A stretch of DNA of 64,000 nt, from positions 1,798,001-1,862,000 of the forward strand of contig JAXDDX010000054.1 in NCBI GenBank assembly GCA_034670405.1, read 5' to 3'. This DNA is from Hoplostethus atlanticus (Eukaryota; Chordata; Actinopteri; Trachichthyiformes; Trachichthyidae). The position numbers were made by a program, and so were the translations under genes. Below, in pieces: positions 38,251-49,887 of the stretch. Each line of letters begins with the position of its first letter. Within the stretch, counting starts at the first letter, position 1. The notes under the pieces are model-generated. The model ran no database searches. It was given only the letters and a program-made list of their open reading frames with translations, and was not told the DNA's origin.

Positions 38251-39188
38251 TTTGTATAGACAGCACAGGCGAACTGCTTCAGCGCCGTCCTTCACACTGG
38301 GGCCGCTCGGACAGGAAACATTGTACAGTCTGACATACATGCATGCTGACGTGCATGCTGTGCCCTCTTCAGTTTAGACCTTAAGGCACATTTTCAACCC
38401 TGTAGCGTTCTGAGGAAAGTCTTTGGGGGTTATCACTTTGTGGTTTGAGGAGGGCGGCGTACACAAAATCTAAATCTGGTACACCTGACTCCAAAAAACA
38501 ACAAGCTGTGTTCTACAATTCCTCTATGGAGAAGGGAGTTTTGTTGCCATGGCACTGGTAATGTCACTTCACTGGCGGAGAAGTTAAGATGGCAGGTGGG
38601 TTGCATTTCAGGAAAGTGATCCAGATAATGGAATAAAATCCCTTTGATTTCTGATGCAGAGAGCTTGCTGAAGAAATAATAAAGGAATTAAACAAGCTAG
38701 CGCTAAACATCATCCAGCGGGTACCAATGGCTATTTGACCTCAGATTGCTACGTAGTTTCTGGAATTGGAATAAAAGACAGGCTTTGCTCCCCTTCGTAA
38801 TCACACAATGTTCAACATCTCTTTCTGGTCTGAAGGTTAAAGTAAATTCAAAAGGTAATGCAGGTTTGCAAGTGGTGGTTTTCTCTCCAACTTTAGACAA
38901 CAAACCGAACCACCTTAAAATCTAAAGGCCTAAAATAAAGATCTCGAAATTGATCGCACAACAGTGATAATGTTTCCCATTTAATGCATGGCTGAGTTAC
39001 AGGCCTTATCGTATGTACAGTAGCATGTAATCCGATCGGTTTTCGACACCGCCGCTGTATTGTATATCTGATAGTCCGGGGCGGCGGGTCAATGACAAAG
39101 ATTTTTTCTTGCCATCTGCCTGCTCAATGCTAACATGCTTTTCTTGCACTTTTGACCTGCCTAGCCTTGTGAGCAGTGATGTCCCGAG

Positions 39189-39205
39189 AAAAAAAAAAAA
39201 AAAAA
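39189..39205. repeat. A17 homopolymer
   Basis: Seventeen consecutive A. Confidence 0.85.
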
Positions 39206-39396
39206 GCATCTGTCGCAGATTTAATTTTCCCTTTGAACACTAAACTCTAAAGGCTTTGTTGCACACGCTTATTGTGGAATCAGTGCTGTCAGCTCAGAGA
39301 GGTCAAAACATGACATCCATCTAAATGATGCTGGATATCTGCACAAAATATCTTTGATCAGCATGCAAGGAGATGAAGTCTGAGGTTAATGCTAAT

Positions 39397-39417
39397 AAGA
39401 AGAAGAAGAAGAAGAAT
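39397..39417. repeat. (AAG)7 microsatellite
   Basis: About seven AAG units; also encodes the KKKKK run of a chance frame. Confidence 0.9.
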
Positions 39418-41262
39418 TGTGATCGGGACACAGATACATACACATTCATGTACACATACACACAAATTCATGCTGATGTGTATTTACACATACACTCATG
39501 CACACGCAGTGACAGACACTCACTCTCCAGATTGTCCCTGTCTCCCTTTCTTGTCGTACACTTGCAGCAATGTCATGTCGGGGGGGGGCGGGGTCATCAT
39601 GGCGCTTGAACTTTGATCTTGGGCGGGTCACTGTGGCCTTTGCTTCTGCTTCTCCCAGCACCACCTCACATCTCCCTGCCCAACCACAGCTCCAGGTGGA
39701 GGAAGCCGCGTGGACAGGAAATCGATTTGAATGCCTCCATTCCAAGTGTGTGTGTGTGTGTGAGTGAGCGAGCGTGTTTGGGTTTATGTTTGTAGGTGTG
39801 TGCGCCGTGTCAGGCATACTTATCAAACCTGTGAGCGTGTGTGCCCATGCACACACACGATGGCAATGTGCTCCCATAGGTATGCCTCATTGCATAGCAG
39901 CATCCATTCATGCCAGTCTCTGTGTTCACACATCAGGTAGCATGCAGGTTGGTGTTCCACTGCAGACCTGCCACCCACCACCAAACCCTCGCTGGGTTGC
40001 TACACCTTGCAAGGATGTTATGTAAGATTTTGCTGTCCCTGTAGCACAAAATGGCCATAATAGCTATATCTTATACCAATGACTCAACAAAATACATCAA
40101 AATGGAAACAGATCTGTCTCTGTTTTAGAAAGGTAAGAAAGGTAAAAAAAAAAAAAACTCCTCCTCCTGTGTTGCTTCACCCAGAAACACCATAAACATA
40201 GACTTTACCATACTGACCAAGCTGGTTCAGACCTGAAACAAAGTTGTTTTTCTCATAAAATGCTTATACATTTCAGCTGTGGATGTTAACAATACTTTCG
40301 ACTTTGCCATTAACTACCATGCATCTTCATTAACTCCAATACATTGAGAGCAGCCAATCTCCAATGGGGTTGCTTTTTTTTTCTGGCACACTCTGCAATG
40401 ACGTTTGTGGTACCTGGAAAAATACGGAGGGAGAGTGAAAACTGCTTCTTCCTCCTCTCAGGCTAAAACCCTTACGAAGACTAATTCTGATGCTGCAATG
40501 GGTTTAGACCACCGTTATGAAACACCAGCTCATTTGGCTCCGAGGTGGTACGGTCTCCCATCGCTGCACAATCCCATCGATTGGACAGTCCTCATGGACA
40601 TAATTTGAGATCAGTTAAAAGGGACATTAGCTCCCGGTGCAAGTTGTTTTCCGGGGAATATTGGCCCTCTAGATCAACTCCGCACACAAAGAGGCCAGGC
40701 GTCAGGCAGTTCAGTGGCAGGGGGCCTTTGTTTAGACCGTATAACAGCAGGCTTTATGTATTGTGCATCTATAGTTTCTGCACAGTATCGCTTGAAACTG
40801 TGATTAGTATTTCTAATAAGCGTTTGAGTGAGTGGACAGCTTGTGTGACGCACCTGTACACCAATTGTTTTTCTCTTTCTGTGCATGAATGGATTTTACT
40901 AGGAAATTGATTTTGTGTTCGTTGAATATCCATCAGATTTTTTTGTTTACTACATAAGCCAAAGATACATTAAATGTGCAGACGTGCATGTCGCACCACC
41001 CGATTGATTTCTCCGTCTGGGCAGGCTCGCCAGGAGAAGATATAATGGGCTTTTATAGTGTGCCTGGATCTAGTCTTCATAGCTTAGCCTTAGTCAGTAT
41101 CTTCATATATTCCATTCACTACCAGCATGAACATTATTGATATTATCAGACGTATAAAAAGTATGTGATGTAAAATAAGCCTCCGAGTTGGATGACATTT
41201 ATCTTGAGTGAAAACGATGTGCCATGTCTAATTCTATTTAATGTATCATGTGCTTCCTACAG

Positions 41263-41306
41263 AACGATCCTCCCGGAGCATTCTGGAAACATTTACCGTG
41301 ACGTCG
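41263..41306 (+). other. Candidate 44-nt microexon with stop
   Basis: Acceptor ending TGTGCTTCCTACAG, donor TCG then GTGAGTGGG. In the frame continuing from the 35447-35484 candidate it reads NDPPGAFWKHLP and then TGA, five bases before the donor, so it would carry the end of a coding region. A stop this close to the last junction would escape nonsense-mediated decay. The peptide is not recognised and no upstream coding exon was found. Confidence 0.25.
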
Positions 41307-41564
41307 GTGAGTGGGATAATGTTGCTTTTTCTATGTGTGTAATGTACACGTGCTGTATCTCTGTGTGCGCACGACTATGTGTCTGTTTGGGAGAGAGTAG
41401 GAAGGGGAAAAAACGGCGAGGGAGAATAGGAAAGATGTGAGTGGCCCATCTATGAAAGTGCCATTAAATTGTCAGTTATGATGGATGTTCCGCCTTTTCT
41501 GCATTAACTGGTACATTAGAAGTCATTAATTCTTCAGGATGTGCACTGGAGATCAGAGCCTCCC

Positions 41565-41579
41565 GGGGGGGGGGGGGGG
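41565..41579. repeat. G15 homopolymer
   Basis: Fifteen consecutive G, followed by GA-rich sequence to 41676. Confidence 0.9.
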
Positions 41580-41599
41580 ATCTTACTGCCTTGATAAAG

Positions 41600-41676
41600 C
41601 AGGAGGGGGGAGAGAGAGAGATAGAGAGGGCGGAGAGCACAAGCAGAGAGAGAGGGAGAGAGAGCGAGAGAGAGAT
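41600..41676. repeat. GA-rich microsatellite block
   Basis: Interrupted GA units, purine-rich on the plus strand almost throughout. Confidence 0.85.
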
Positions 41677-42238
41677 CCTTGCAGTTTGATGACCAATTCT
41701 GATTTTGATGCCTGCTCAGTTATTTCAGTGGCCTTGAGCAGAGAGACTGATGCAAGAGCAACAACTCTCTCGCTGCCTAACACCAACCAGTAATGGACCA
41801 GCCTCCATGTTCTATTAAGAGAAGGCAGGAAGGACAGTTCACACGCTCCTCAGCACGTTTCTTCAGCAACATTCAGAGTAACTTTTTTTTCCCCCCCACA
41901 TGCTCATTACTAATATGATCATGAAGTATCCGCTCCCTTTCTTTTCATCACTGCTAGGTGAACTTATTAAAGGTCACAGATGGCAAATAACAATGACTTA
42001 TTTCTCACAAAGTGATCCTCAGTGGCCCAAATTAATCCTCCCAGGGATGATTTTTATAAAGCAGCAAGTTTTTATAGTTATATAAAGGAGCAATTACTTC
42101 ACTCACTTTATCTCACTGAAGCTTTTGACGAAGCCTAAGTGAGGTGGATATACCAAACTGGCTTCCCCCCTCACATCTTTTAAACATTTCACTGACAATT
42201 AAACAATAACAACAATAATTACTGGACATGGTGCAGTT

Positions 42239-42790
42239 TTGATGGGCTGGAAATTGCTCACAACATTGCTAATTTGTCTCCCTTGTTGGCCCAGACAAGT
42301 CACCGGTGCCCCAGCAATCAGGAAGTACAACTTTGAAAAGAGCAGTACCACCACGAGAAATGGAGAATGTAAGATCAAACATGAATACGACCGCAATAAC
42401 ATGCCTGCCACTAATTTTTCGTTGTGCTTTTCTCTTGTGCAGATGAGCAGGGAACCAAGTGAGAAAGTGCCGACAAAGGAGGGGCAATTGTTGGGTGGTG
42501 CTGGAAGGTATCCCAGCATGCATTGGGCAGAAGGCAGTGAACCACCGGAGCATCAGGAAGAAACAGAAACAATCAGAAAGCCCCAGAGCCGGAAGTCAAC
42601 CAGACCTTCTTGCTGTGAGGCTGCAGTGCTAACTACTGAGCTACAACTCTGTGATGCTAAACCACTAGACACCTCTGACATCAGACCCCACATGGCCACA
42701 TTAAAAATGATGACCATATGGACATGTTGCAGGAAAACCAGTTCGCCCAGTTCTATACACTCTGCCCATAGACCCATAAAGATCTATTGA
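42239..42790 (+). other. 183-codon orphan open frame, probably not a gene
   Basis: Longest open frame in the window. Its first 26 codons resemble a secretion signal: a Lys, then a hydrophobic stretch LLTTLLICLPCW, then small residues before APA. However, codons from about 88 onward are encoded by a degenerate copy of a common fish dispersed repeat, and no homologous protein is recognised. Low complexity is not the cause of the open frame. Most likely chance; a young lineage-specific gene cannot be excluded. Confidence 0.2.
42500..42665 (+). repeat. Degenerate fish dispersed repeat
   Basis: Two landmarks of a very common fish repeat are present in order: TCCCAGCATGCATTGGGCAG near 42511, and later AGAGCCGGAAGT followed by CCTTCTTGCTGTGAGG near 42585-42620, then CAGTGCTAACTACTGAGCTA. 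The middle part is shortened. Recognition is from the repeat's familiar wording, not from a search. Confidence 0.7.
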
Positions 42791-44289
42791 GTACACCGGG
42801 CTGTTTTGCTGTGTTGACATGGTTGTGTTGGGATGTACCAGCTGTGTTTTTATCAGCTTTTACGCTGACGTCTGTACAATAAATGAAATAATTATTTATC
42901 AAAAGTTAGACCATTTTTCTTTAACCATTTTTGAACCACCTCCAGGTCTTTAAATAGTTCTACGACTCCTCGTGGCCATTTTTTTTTTGTTCTTGACCTG
43001 TCCTGTACATGAACCACCCCCACCATCTGTTGTGTTTAAAGGCAGTAAATATGTTGGATGGCGGTCAACGGGGACGAAGGCGGGGGAAACGAACTCCTCA
43101 TGCCAAAGTGAAACAAAGCTCCCATCAATGTCCCACAATCCCACACTTCTGCTCTGGGCGACTATGACTGCTGCCAGGTATTTATCATGGCGTGACAGGA
43201 GGTCACAGGCAAGCAGCACAACCATTGTTACGCCCCCCTATAATTTATTGTCAGACCTTCTGGGCCAAGGCCGCAGATGTTTTGTCTCTTGGTTTTATTG
43301 GCTTTATTCGCCCCCTCATCCTAAACAGAGATGTGAGAAGAAAGTGCTCTGAAAGTTCTTGATTGACTGTTTGACACTTTTTTTTTGTGATTTTTATGTT
43401 TCTGACCATGTCCGTTCCACATTGTCCATCCATCCCTGTTTATATGTTAGATTTAATGTGACGAAAGGAGAAGTTGTGTGAAACTGAATCTGAAAAATGG
43501 AGCTACAACACAATAGTCACCACGCTTCCTGAGCAGTTTGAGGCTTCACCCAAATGTGTGCATCCACCCTCGCTCACTTTCGCCAACGGTAACTGAAAGT
43601 GTGTCAGACAGACAAGTCTTGCTTTTTGCTCTCATCGGCAGAAAGCCATATGGCCGAGCGCTGGATGTTCCCTCCTATTAAAATGTGTCAAAATATTTCA
43701 TATCCGTTACGCAAGCAGAATAAAAAACGTTATCTTCTGAGCCTAGTTCCACCGGGTGCCACATGTAGATCCGTGTGCCTCCTTTGATCCTTTGATATTG
43801 AATCTGCCACGTCTAACCGCGTCGTGACAACATCAAGCTTTAAAAGGAAAGCCCTCTCAATGATCATGTGTGCGTCGCTTTACGCTTCTCGTCTGATGAT
43901 GATAATGGCTGACCCCGGGGGCGTTTGAGCGCGCCGTGCTCTTACTCCGTTTGCTCCACTTCAATGCAGCCCACACATTTCAAGCGCAGGGTTGAATGGA
44001 GAAGGGGGGGGCTCTCCAAGCACTAAACCTTTCCTCTGAGCTGGCTGACCTGTGGCAGATTTCCCTCATCTCCCAGGACCTTCCTGGAATACACACTGGG
44101 CTCGACTAATTGCTCTTAAAAACAAGTGGGATGTGCGTGGTCTGTAATTGGCGAGTATCAGCGTCCAATGAAAGATCACCAGTCTTGAGGGCATGTGTGT
44201 CTGAGCCTTCCATTCATGTAGTCTATCCTCAGCCTGTTGATATATCTATCTGGTGCTCCCCTATGTTGAACTTGTTTTCTAAATTCCAT

Positions 44290-44315
44290 CACACACACAC
44301 ACACACACACACACA
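44290..44315. repeat. (CA)13 microsatellite
   Basis: About thirteen CA units followed by a short AT run. Confidence 0.95.
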
Positions 44316-45692
44316 TACATATATATATAAAACTCTTGTCATGCCATGAATCAGCCTGTGAATTTGTGATGGATCACATAGGGTCTACATGAAAACCAAA
44401 TAGGAATGAATTGCAGCGATTACACCCTGTTACAAATTCCCTGCGTTTACGCAAAGGTGTTTACGGACAAACACTTTAATTTGACAGAGAAAGAAGAGAA
44501 AGAAACAATCCAGGTCAGTGGTTTGAACCTGTATCTGTCACCATGGCCGAGGAATTTGGAAAACAAGCTCAACATCGTCTCAGAGTGTGTCCTCGAAGGG
44601 AGTGGGTGGGATGCCATACATTAAAAGTGGCATATCCACTGACAGGTGGCAGCCAGAATAGGGCCACTCTGTTCCCAATTAGAGTTCAACAGTAGCCACA
44701 TAGCCAGTAATCACTCTGCAACATGCTATAGGGAAACGTGGACATGCATATTTTTTTTCTTCTTTTTACAAAATGACTATTATGAGTAAAAAGGGGACGC
44801 TGACACATCCATCTAAAAATATTTCCGTCGGGAGTTGAAATTCCTCATAAGCATTCAACTACGCAGTAATCCCGCTCCTCTGGGACCGTCTCTGTTTGCT
44901 TTAGGTATGACTGGAAGTTGTGTTATTTTGTATGACAAGGGCTCATATCGACCTGGGTTGAAACCTGCTGGCTGCAGAATCTGGGACACCATCCGGAGAA
45001 AATGTTATGAAACCCCCGTTCCTCTCCCTCGCCACACGGGGAGAACGACGCCTGTTGTGTAAGTCAGCGCTGAGTTCATCGTTTGTAATACGCGGGCGTC
45101 CGATACCCTTTTGAGGAAAGGCGTGATTACAGAAAACAGACACAGCGATGGGGATGCAAAATGGCGGGGCAGATAATAAAGGAGATTTCACTTGGGCTGT
45201 CACATGTCATCCTACTCAACGGAAAAAAGAAATAGACGTGTATTAGATGTGGCAGGTACAGCTATCAGCAGCGACCTTAAACTTTAAAAAGAAAAGATAT
45301 TGGAAATGGAATTATGAACTGTCAGAGGCTGAAAGTGGTAAGTCATTTTCTTTTCCCCCCATGGCCATTCATGGCCTTCGCAGTGACTCATATTAAAAAA
45401 ATATTACTACAAGAATTATTTTTTGACATTCAAATGTTATTGCTTCCACCAGCATGTGTGTGTGTTTTGCTGCTCCCTCCCGCCCCTTGTTTTCTGTCGG
45501 ATACCCACCAAGCGTGACGGATAGAAAGCGAGAGCTCGTTGGGCTTTTTGTTGTCGCTGTCCTACTGGCCTAACTCTTTTGCAGCTCCGCAGACACGCCA
45601 TAAATGTATCAATAATTGAGTGTCTCGCAGAAAGGGGCGGGGCATGGGTGCGTTAAAAATTTCATGGCTTGTCATTATGCCCCCCTTCCCTC

Positions 45693-45713
45693 CACACACA
45701 CACACACACACAC
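45693..45713. repeat. (CA)10 microsatellite
   Basis: Ten CA units. Confidence 0.95.
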
Positions 45714-45872
45714 TTTTTTTCCCTTTCCCCTGAGCAATGTCTCTCTTCCTCTCCAGCAGGAAGTGCAATGATACCGAGACGTCTCCGTGGAGCGAACGAT
45801 TCCCATCACTCCCAGCTTGGTGACACACACGCAATTAAACAGTGTCAGCCTGCTAAACGTATCCCGGCTGGG

Positions 45873-45892
45873 ACACACACACACACACACAC
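45873..45892. repeat. (AC)10 microsatellite
   Basis: Ten AC units. Confidence 0.95.
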
Positions 45893-46308
45893 AACAAAGG
45901 GACAGTAAAATGTTGAGATAAGATGTTGGGAATCAATGTTGTGTCTTTGCACATAGTACAAACTCTAAGGTAGTCAGGTAGATTGAAACCCAGATGCCCG
46001 TCTACATTTACCAGCTGCATTCAGTTGCATGTATTTCTGTTCCATACAGTCATTCTGTGAGTGTGAAGTCGTTTGTTTCGGCAGGTATTTCCTGTTCAAT
46101 TACCTTTTCATATAGAATTGATTTTTCAGAATGTCACTTCATATTTTCCTCCATTTTTGCTGCAAAGAGAATAAACAAACCGGTTATTTGTAAAGAACTC
46201 TGTTTCTCTCATCAAAGTTGCGACATGGGGGTACAGTATCAAAGCAGTATTTACACTTATTAACAGTCTTTGTGATGTTTCAGGAGGAAAACAATTATAT
46301 GTGATGAC

Positions 46309-46924
46309 CATACGCGCCGATCACGCGGGTGCTCCGGTGCTCAAGCACCCACCAAAAAGGTTGAGCACCCACCCAAATTAATAAATAAATGTATTAAAAA
46401 ACTGCATCTTTTAAAAAAAAAAAACGCAACTATTTATTCTATTATTACTTATTATTATCGGTGAACGTTTTAACTACAAATCGCATTATCCAATTAAACT
46501 TGTTACAGCTCTGTGCATGTGTAGGCTACGTTAAGGGCCGTGGTCACGTAGCCAACTGCCAATGTAACGTTAGAGTCGGCTAAACCAACGTTGTTCCATC
46601 ACGTAGCTACTAGCTAGCGACACAGCAAGTGTGAAACACGGGTGATGATCGGGTAAAAACGTACGAATTTGTAATTCAAAAACTGAGAGAGATACCGAGT
46701 GTAAAGACAGTCAAAGTGAGGCATCCACCACCAGTGATGAATCTGTAGCAGAGCAGTGTTGCATTTCGTTTTGGTGTGTGTCTGCGTCCGACAGATGACA
46801 GGTAGCCTGCACCACGGTAATTACTAAAGCAAGCGCAATAAAAGTGATTTTGTGACAATCTTCACCTTGGTGGTATTCACTTAATTTGAGCACCCACTGG
46901 CAAAAACATAAATCGGCGCCTATG
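46309..46924. mobile_element. Non-autonomous hAT-type transposon
   Basis: A 616-bp element flanked by an exact 8-bp duplication GTGATGAC (46301-46308 and 46925-46932). The left end CATACGCGCCGAT and the reverse complement of the right end CATAGGCGCCGAT differ at one base. Subterminal GTGCTCAAGCACC and repeated GAGCACCCAC words occur near both ends, typical subterminal motifs. The 8-bp duplication is the signature of hAT transposases. The interior has no transposase; the overlapping short frames are noise. Mobility would depend on a related autonomous element elsewhere in the genome. Confidence 0.88.
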
Positions 46925-46932
46925 GTGATGAC

Positions 46933-48151
46933 TGTTTATCATTTGCACGATCGGGCAAAAAAATGATTCTTCTTTAAGTTAATATCTTGATGTGGTAAAA
47001 GCAAATGCGAAAAAATAACAAATATAGTAAAAAAAAAAAAAAGTCGAAACCAAGCACTTTAATCAATCTGCATGAACTACTTGCAGATACTCGTTGCTCG
47101 TAGGGACATCAGTCATGTCAAGGCAGAACTAACACAGTGTTGTGTCTAGACATCTTGATCTTGTTTGGTGGGTCAGACTTTCAATAATTGATACCCTGTG
47201 TTTTCCATAGCTTTTGCATCGTAGGGCTTTCAGAGCTGTACAGTTATTATGTTCAGGCTTTATTGTGTTATAGAACTGTATGCTATAAAATAACACACAG
47301 CAATGACTCATTCTCTTGCCCTCCAGATTGCTCAAATTAGGTTGTGTGAATTTCTGTGTTCTTCTGTCATAATTCACCAATTCAGCTATTGAATTTCCCT
47401 CCTCCTCTTTGGCCTTGTTAGCGGTATAAGGGAGTGGCATTCTGGCCGGCCTCTCTCCCCGCTGACCCGTCTTGACAGGAGGCCATTTTGTTTCTCTTGG
47501 TATCTGTCAAGTTCTTCTATTTTTTGCGCGTCACCGTCTCTCCCTCCGTGGCGCGGTGACACGGTGGTCCTTGCATGTTCACTGAAGCATAAAATTCTGT
47601 CGTTACAGACAGCAGGACTCTGGTACACTACCTGGCGTTTGACAGCCTCTCACATTGCCTCTGCATTTGATGACAGTGCTTTCGGGGTGCCAGCCACTGG
47701 TTTTTTTGGGTATTTCACCGCGCGTTACAGATTTTGTGACTTTTGCGCCTCGCGGTGGAAACCCCCCCCCCCCAGCAGGAAAAAAACTGTCAAGTGAAGA
47801 GTTCGGAAAGTGAGACTTAGCAATCCCCCTACCGCCGCTGGGCGACGACGGGCCACGACACCAACAACAACCAAAAAAAAGGTGGATGATCACATGCCCC
47901 GTGCGCTGTAAATATTGTTTGAATCCGATCGCGCCGCACAGCCTGTGTTTTGGGGCGAGTGTGATTTGTGTGTTTGCATTCACTCCTCCCACGCCCACAG
48001 AGACTTTGTTTTTCAGCGTGTGGGGGCAGCGCCTCTCCAAGCTCTGGCACATTGGAGTTCCAGTATACTCCAGGAACAGCGCTGGTGATGAGTCAGTGGG
48101 CCAGGGGGGATTCACCCACCATCCTGTCATGGCACAGTTTCCAATTACTTG
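46933..48151. other. Non-coding DNA with C runs
   Basis: No gene recognised. A 12-base C run lies at 47762-47773. The 175-codon minus frame at 47603-48130 reads across this run. The stretch 47400-47830 retains many CpGs and could be regulatory. Confidence 0.5.
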
Positions 48152-48168
48152 CCCCCCCCCCCCCCCCC
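48152..48168. repeat. C17 homopolymer
   Basis: Seventeen consecutive C, followed by pyrimidine-rich sequence to 48380; could form i-motif and, on the other strand, G-quadruplex structure. Confidence 0.9.
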
Positions 48169-48451
48169 TCTCTCAACCCATCTCTCACAAAGCTTTGTTT
48201 TACTAGTACCACTCCCTGGAACATCCCTCAATTACACCAAACTTGTCAGTGGAAGGGGCTCCTTAGGAAAGCAAGCTCACTTTGCCTTTCTCTTCCTCTC
48301 CCTCTGTCTCTCTCTTCCTCTGTCTCTCGTTCCCACCATCTTCCCCTCTTCCTCCGCTGCCTGTGTGTCATCCTTCTGTTCTAATGAGAGGCAGGGATCA
48401 GCAAGGCAGGCCCCGGGAGTTTGACAGAGCTACCTGTTGTGGCTCCACAGA

Positions 48452-48492
<41 letters not shown>
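48452..48492. repeat. (CT)n microsatellite
   Basis: About twenty CT units with one TTT interruption. Confidence 0.93.
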
Positions 48493-48496
<4 letters not shown>

Positions 48497-49584
48497 CCCT
48501 AAACACCAGAGCTGTCGACTCCTGGCAGTTTGATTCTAAACTGTTCCCCCATGTCGGGAGAAGCTGCCGTGACAGAGAATAAAACGAGCGAGATTGTAGT
48601 GAAAAATGTGAAGATGGGCTTCCTCTCTAACACGGTGTGTGGAAGGCCAGTGTGTTCCCTTTTTTTTTTTTTATTCAGTTTTGGAGGGATTCTTTGTATT
48701 TGTTGTTGTCGGTTCTTACCTGTGTAACATAAAAGCCGTTAGTCTTGTTATGTGATGTTTAAGACTGAAATAAAAGTTATTTTCTGGATCAGGCTCGTGT
48801 GAAATTCAGAAAATGTCACCGCTAGCGAAGGTTCCCTAAAGTAGCATGAAATGCAAACATAAGATGACTCCCACCTCCTACCGCCAACACTCGACACTTA
48901 TCCACTCGCACATCACGGAGACGGTGTGCCACAGCAATCAGCGCTCCACTCTGACCCTCTGTACAATGTAACACACTCATTGTGCTGTAAGTCGTGCAGA
49001 TTTGGCCAAAATTATACTGTAATTAAATATCAACTAGTCCAGCTACTGTACGCTGCAAACTTTTTTTTAAGGTGTTGAGTTGAAGTGTGTTTAAAGGGGG
49101 TTCGGAGCCTGACAAACGGTTACCATGGCAGCCATGTAATGAGTGGCAGCAGCAGCCTTTGGACCACCACCAGTGTGGGGGTAGTATTTCCCGTAGTAGA
49201 TCTACAGGTCAAGATAATGCAACCTAGACACAAATAAGTTTATAAAATTGTTTTTATAGCCGATACACATGCAGTTATATAGTATAGGTGATCTAAATCA
49301 TTTAAGTGTCAATGTACATATAGTACTTATATCATGAAAGTACAAAACACTTGAGTCTGTGGTATTTATAGTGAGCATTTTAAACTGCACTAATGTGAAA
49401 ACTTGAAACAAAGCGGTTTCTTCGTCTGAAGTTTTGAGATGCAGGTTGTGTTCCGGGACAAAAATAACTTTGAGCAGCACCGACTGACGCCGCGAATGGT
49501 GGCATAGCAACCGCACCGTTTTAGCCACTTAGAATGACAAAGATTGACCAGATCGTTGAAAATAATGTTTAGTACCGATGGTAC

Positions 49585-49620
49585 GCCAGTCGCCTTCCGA
49601 TGATGACGGCGGCGACTGGC
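49585..49620. repeat. Inverted repeat, 10-bp GC-rich arms
   Basis: GCCAGTCGCC (49585-49594), 16-nt loop, GGCGACTGGC (49611-49620). Confidence 0.85.
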
Positions 49621-49843
49621 TGAGATGTCTTCCTCACAAATTGTTTCTTTCAACTCAAATGTTCTGGATTTTATTTCTAAATGATCAAAATAAAAGCTAT
49701 GAAATTAAATTAATTTAACCTCATATTAATTTACATTGACCATAATATGTTGTGTAGCCATTTTTGTCCTTTGAGAGATTTGGTGTACCTACCATTGCAT
49801 TACAGTATGTCACTGCGATTCACAGAAACTGGAGAACACAAAA

Positions 49844-49887
49844 TGGAGAGAGAAAGAGAGAGGAAGGAGAGAGAGAGAGAGAGAGAC
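49844..49887. repeat. (GA)n microsatellite
   Basis: Interrupted GA units, with a separate short AC run at 49909-49922. Confidence 0.9.

Larger units (their letters stand above)
34160..41564. other. Non-coding DNA with two exon-like intervals
   Basis: No gene recognised with confidence. Holds GT, AC and AAG microsatellites, A runs and an AT-rich quasi-repetitive block. Candidate microexons at 35447-35484 and 41263-41306 are listed separately. The 156-codon frame at 35463-35933 runs through a GT microsatellite and is not credible. Confidence 0.5.
41677..44289. other. Non-coding DNA apart from one repeat copy
   Basis: No gene recognised. A degenerate dispersed repeat lies at 42500-42665. T runs occur near 42980 and 43380. 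Confidence 0.5.
44316..46300. other. Non-coding DNA, no gene recognised
   Basis: Contains CA microsatellites at 45693-45713 and 45873-45892. Open frames here match no family. Confidence 0.55.

Noticed and set aside
39446-39877. 143-codon minus-strand frame with THTHTH runs
   Set aside because: Driven by CA/GT-rich simple sequence.
47603-48130. 175-codon minus-strand frame
   Set aside because: Crosses the C12 run (poly-Gly) and shows no domain; open by composition.
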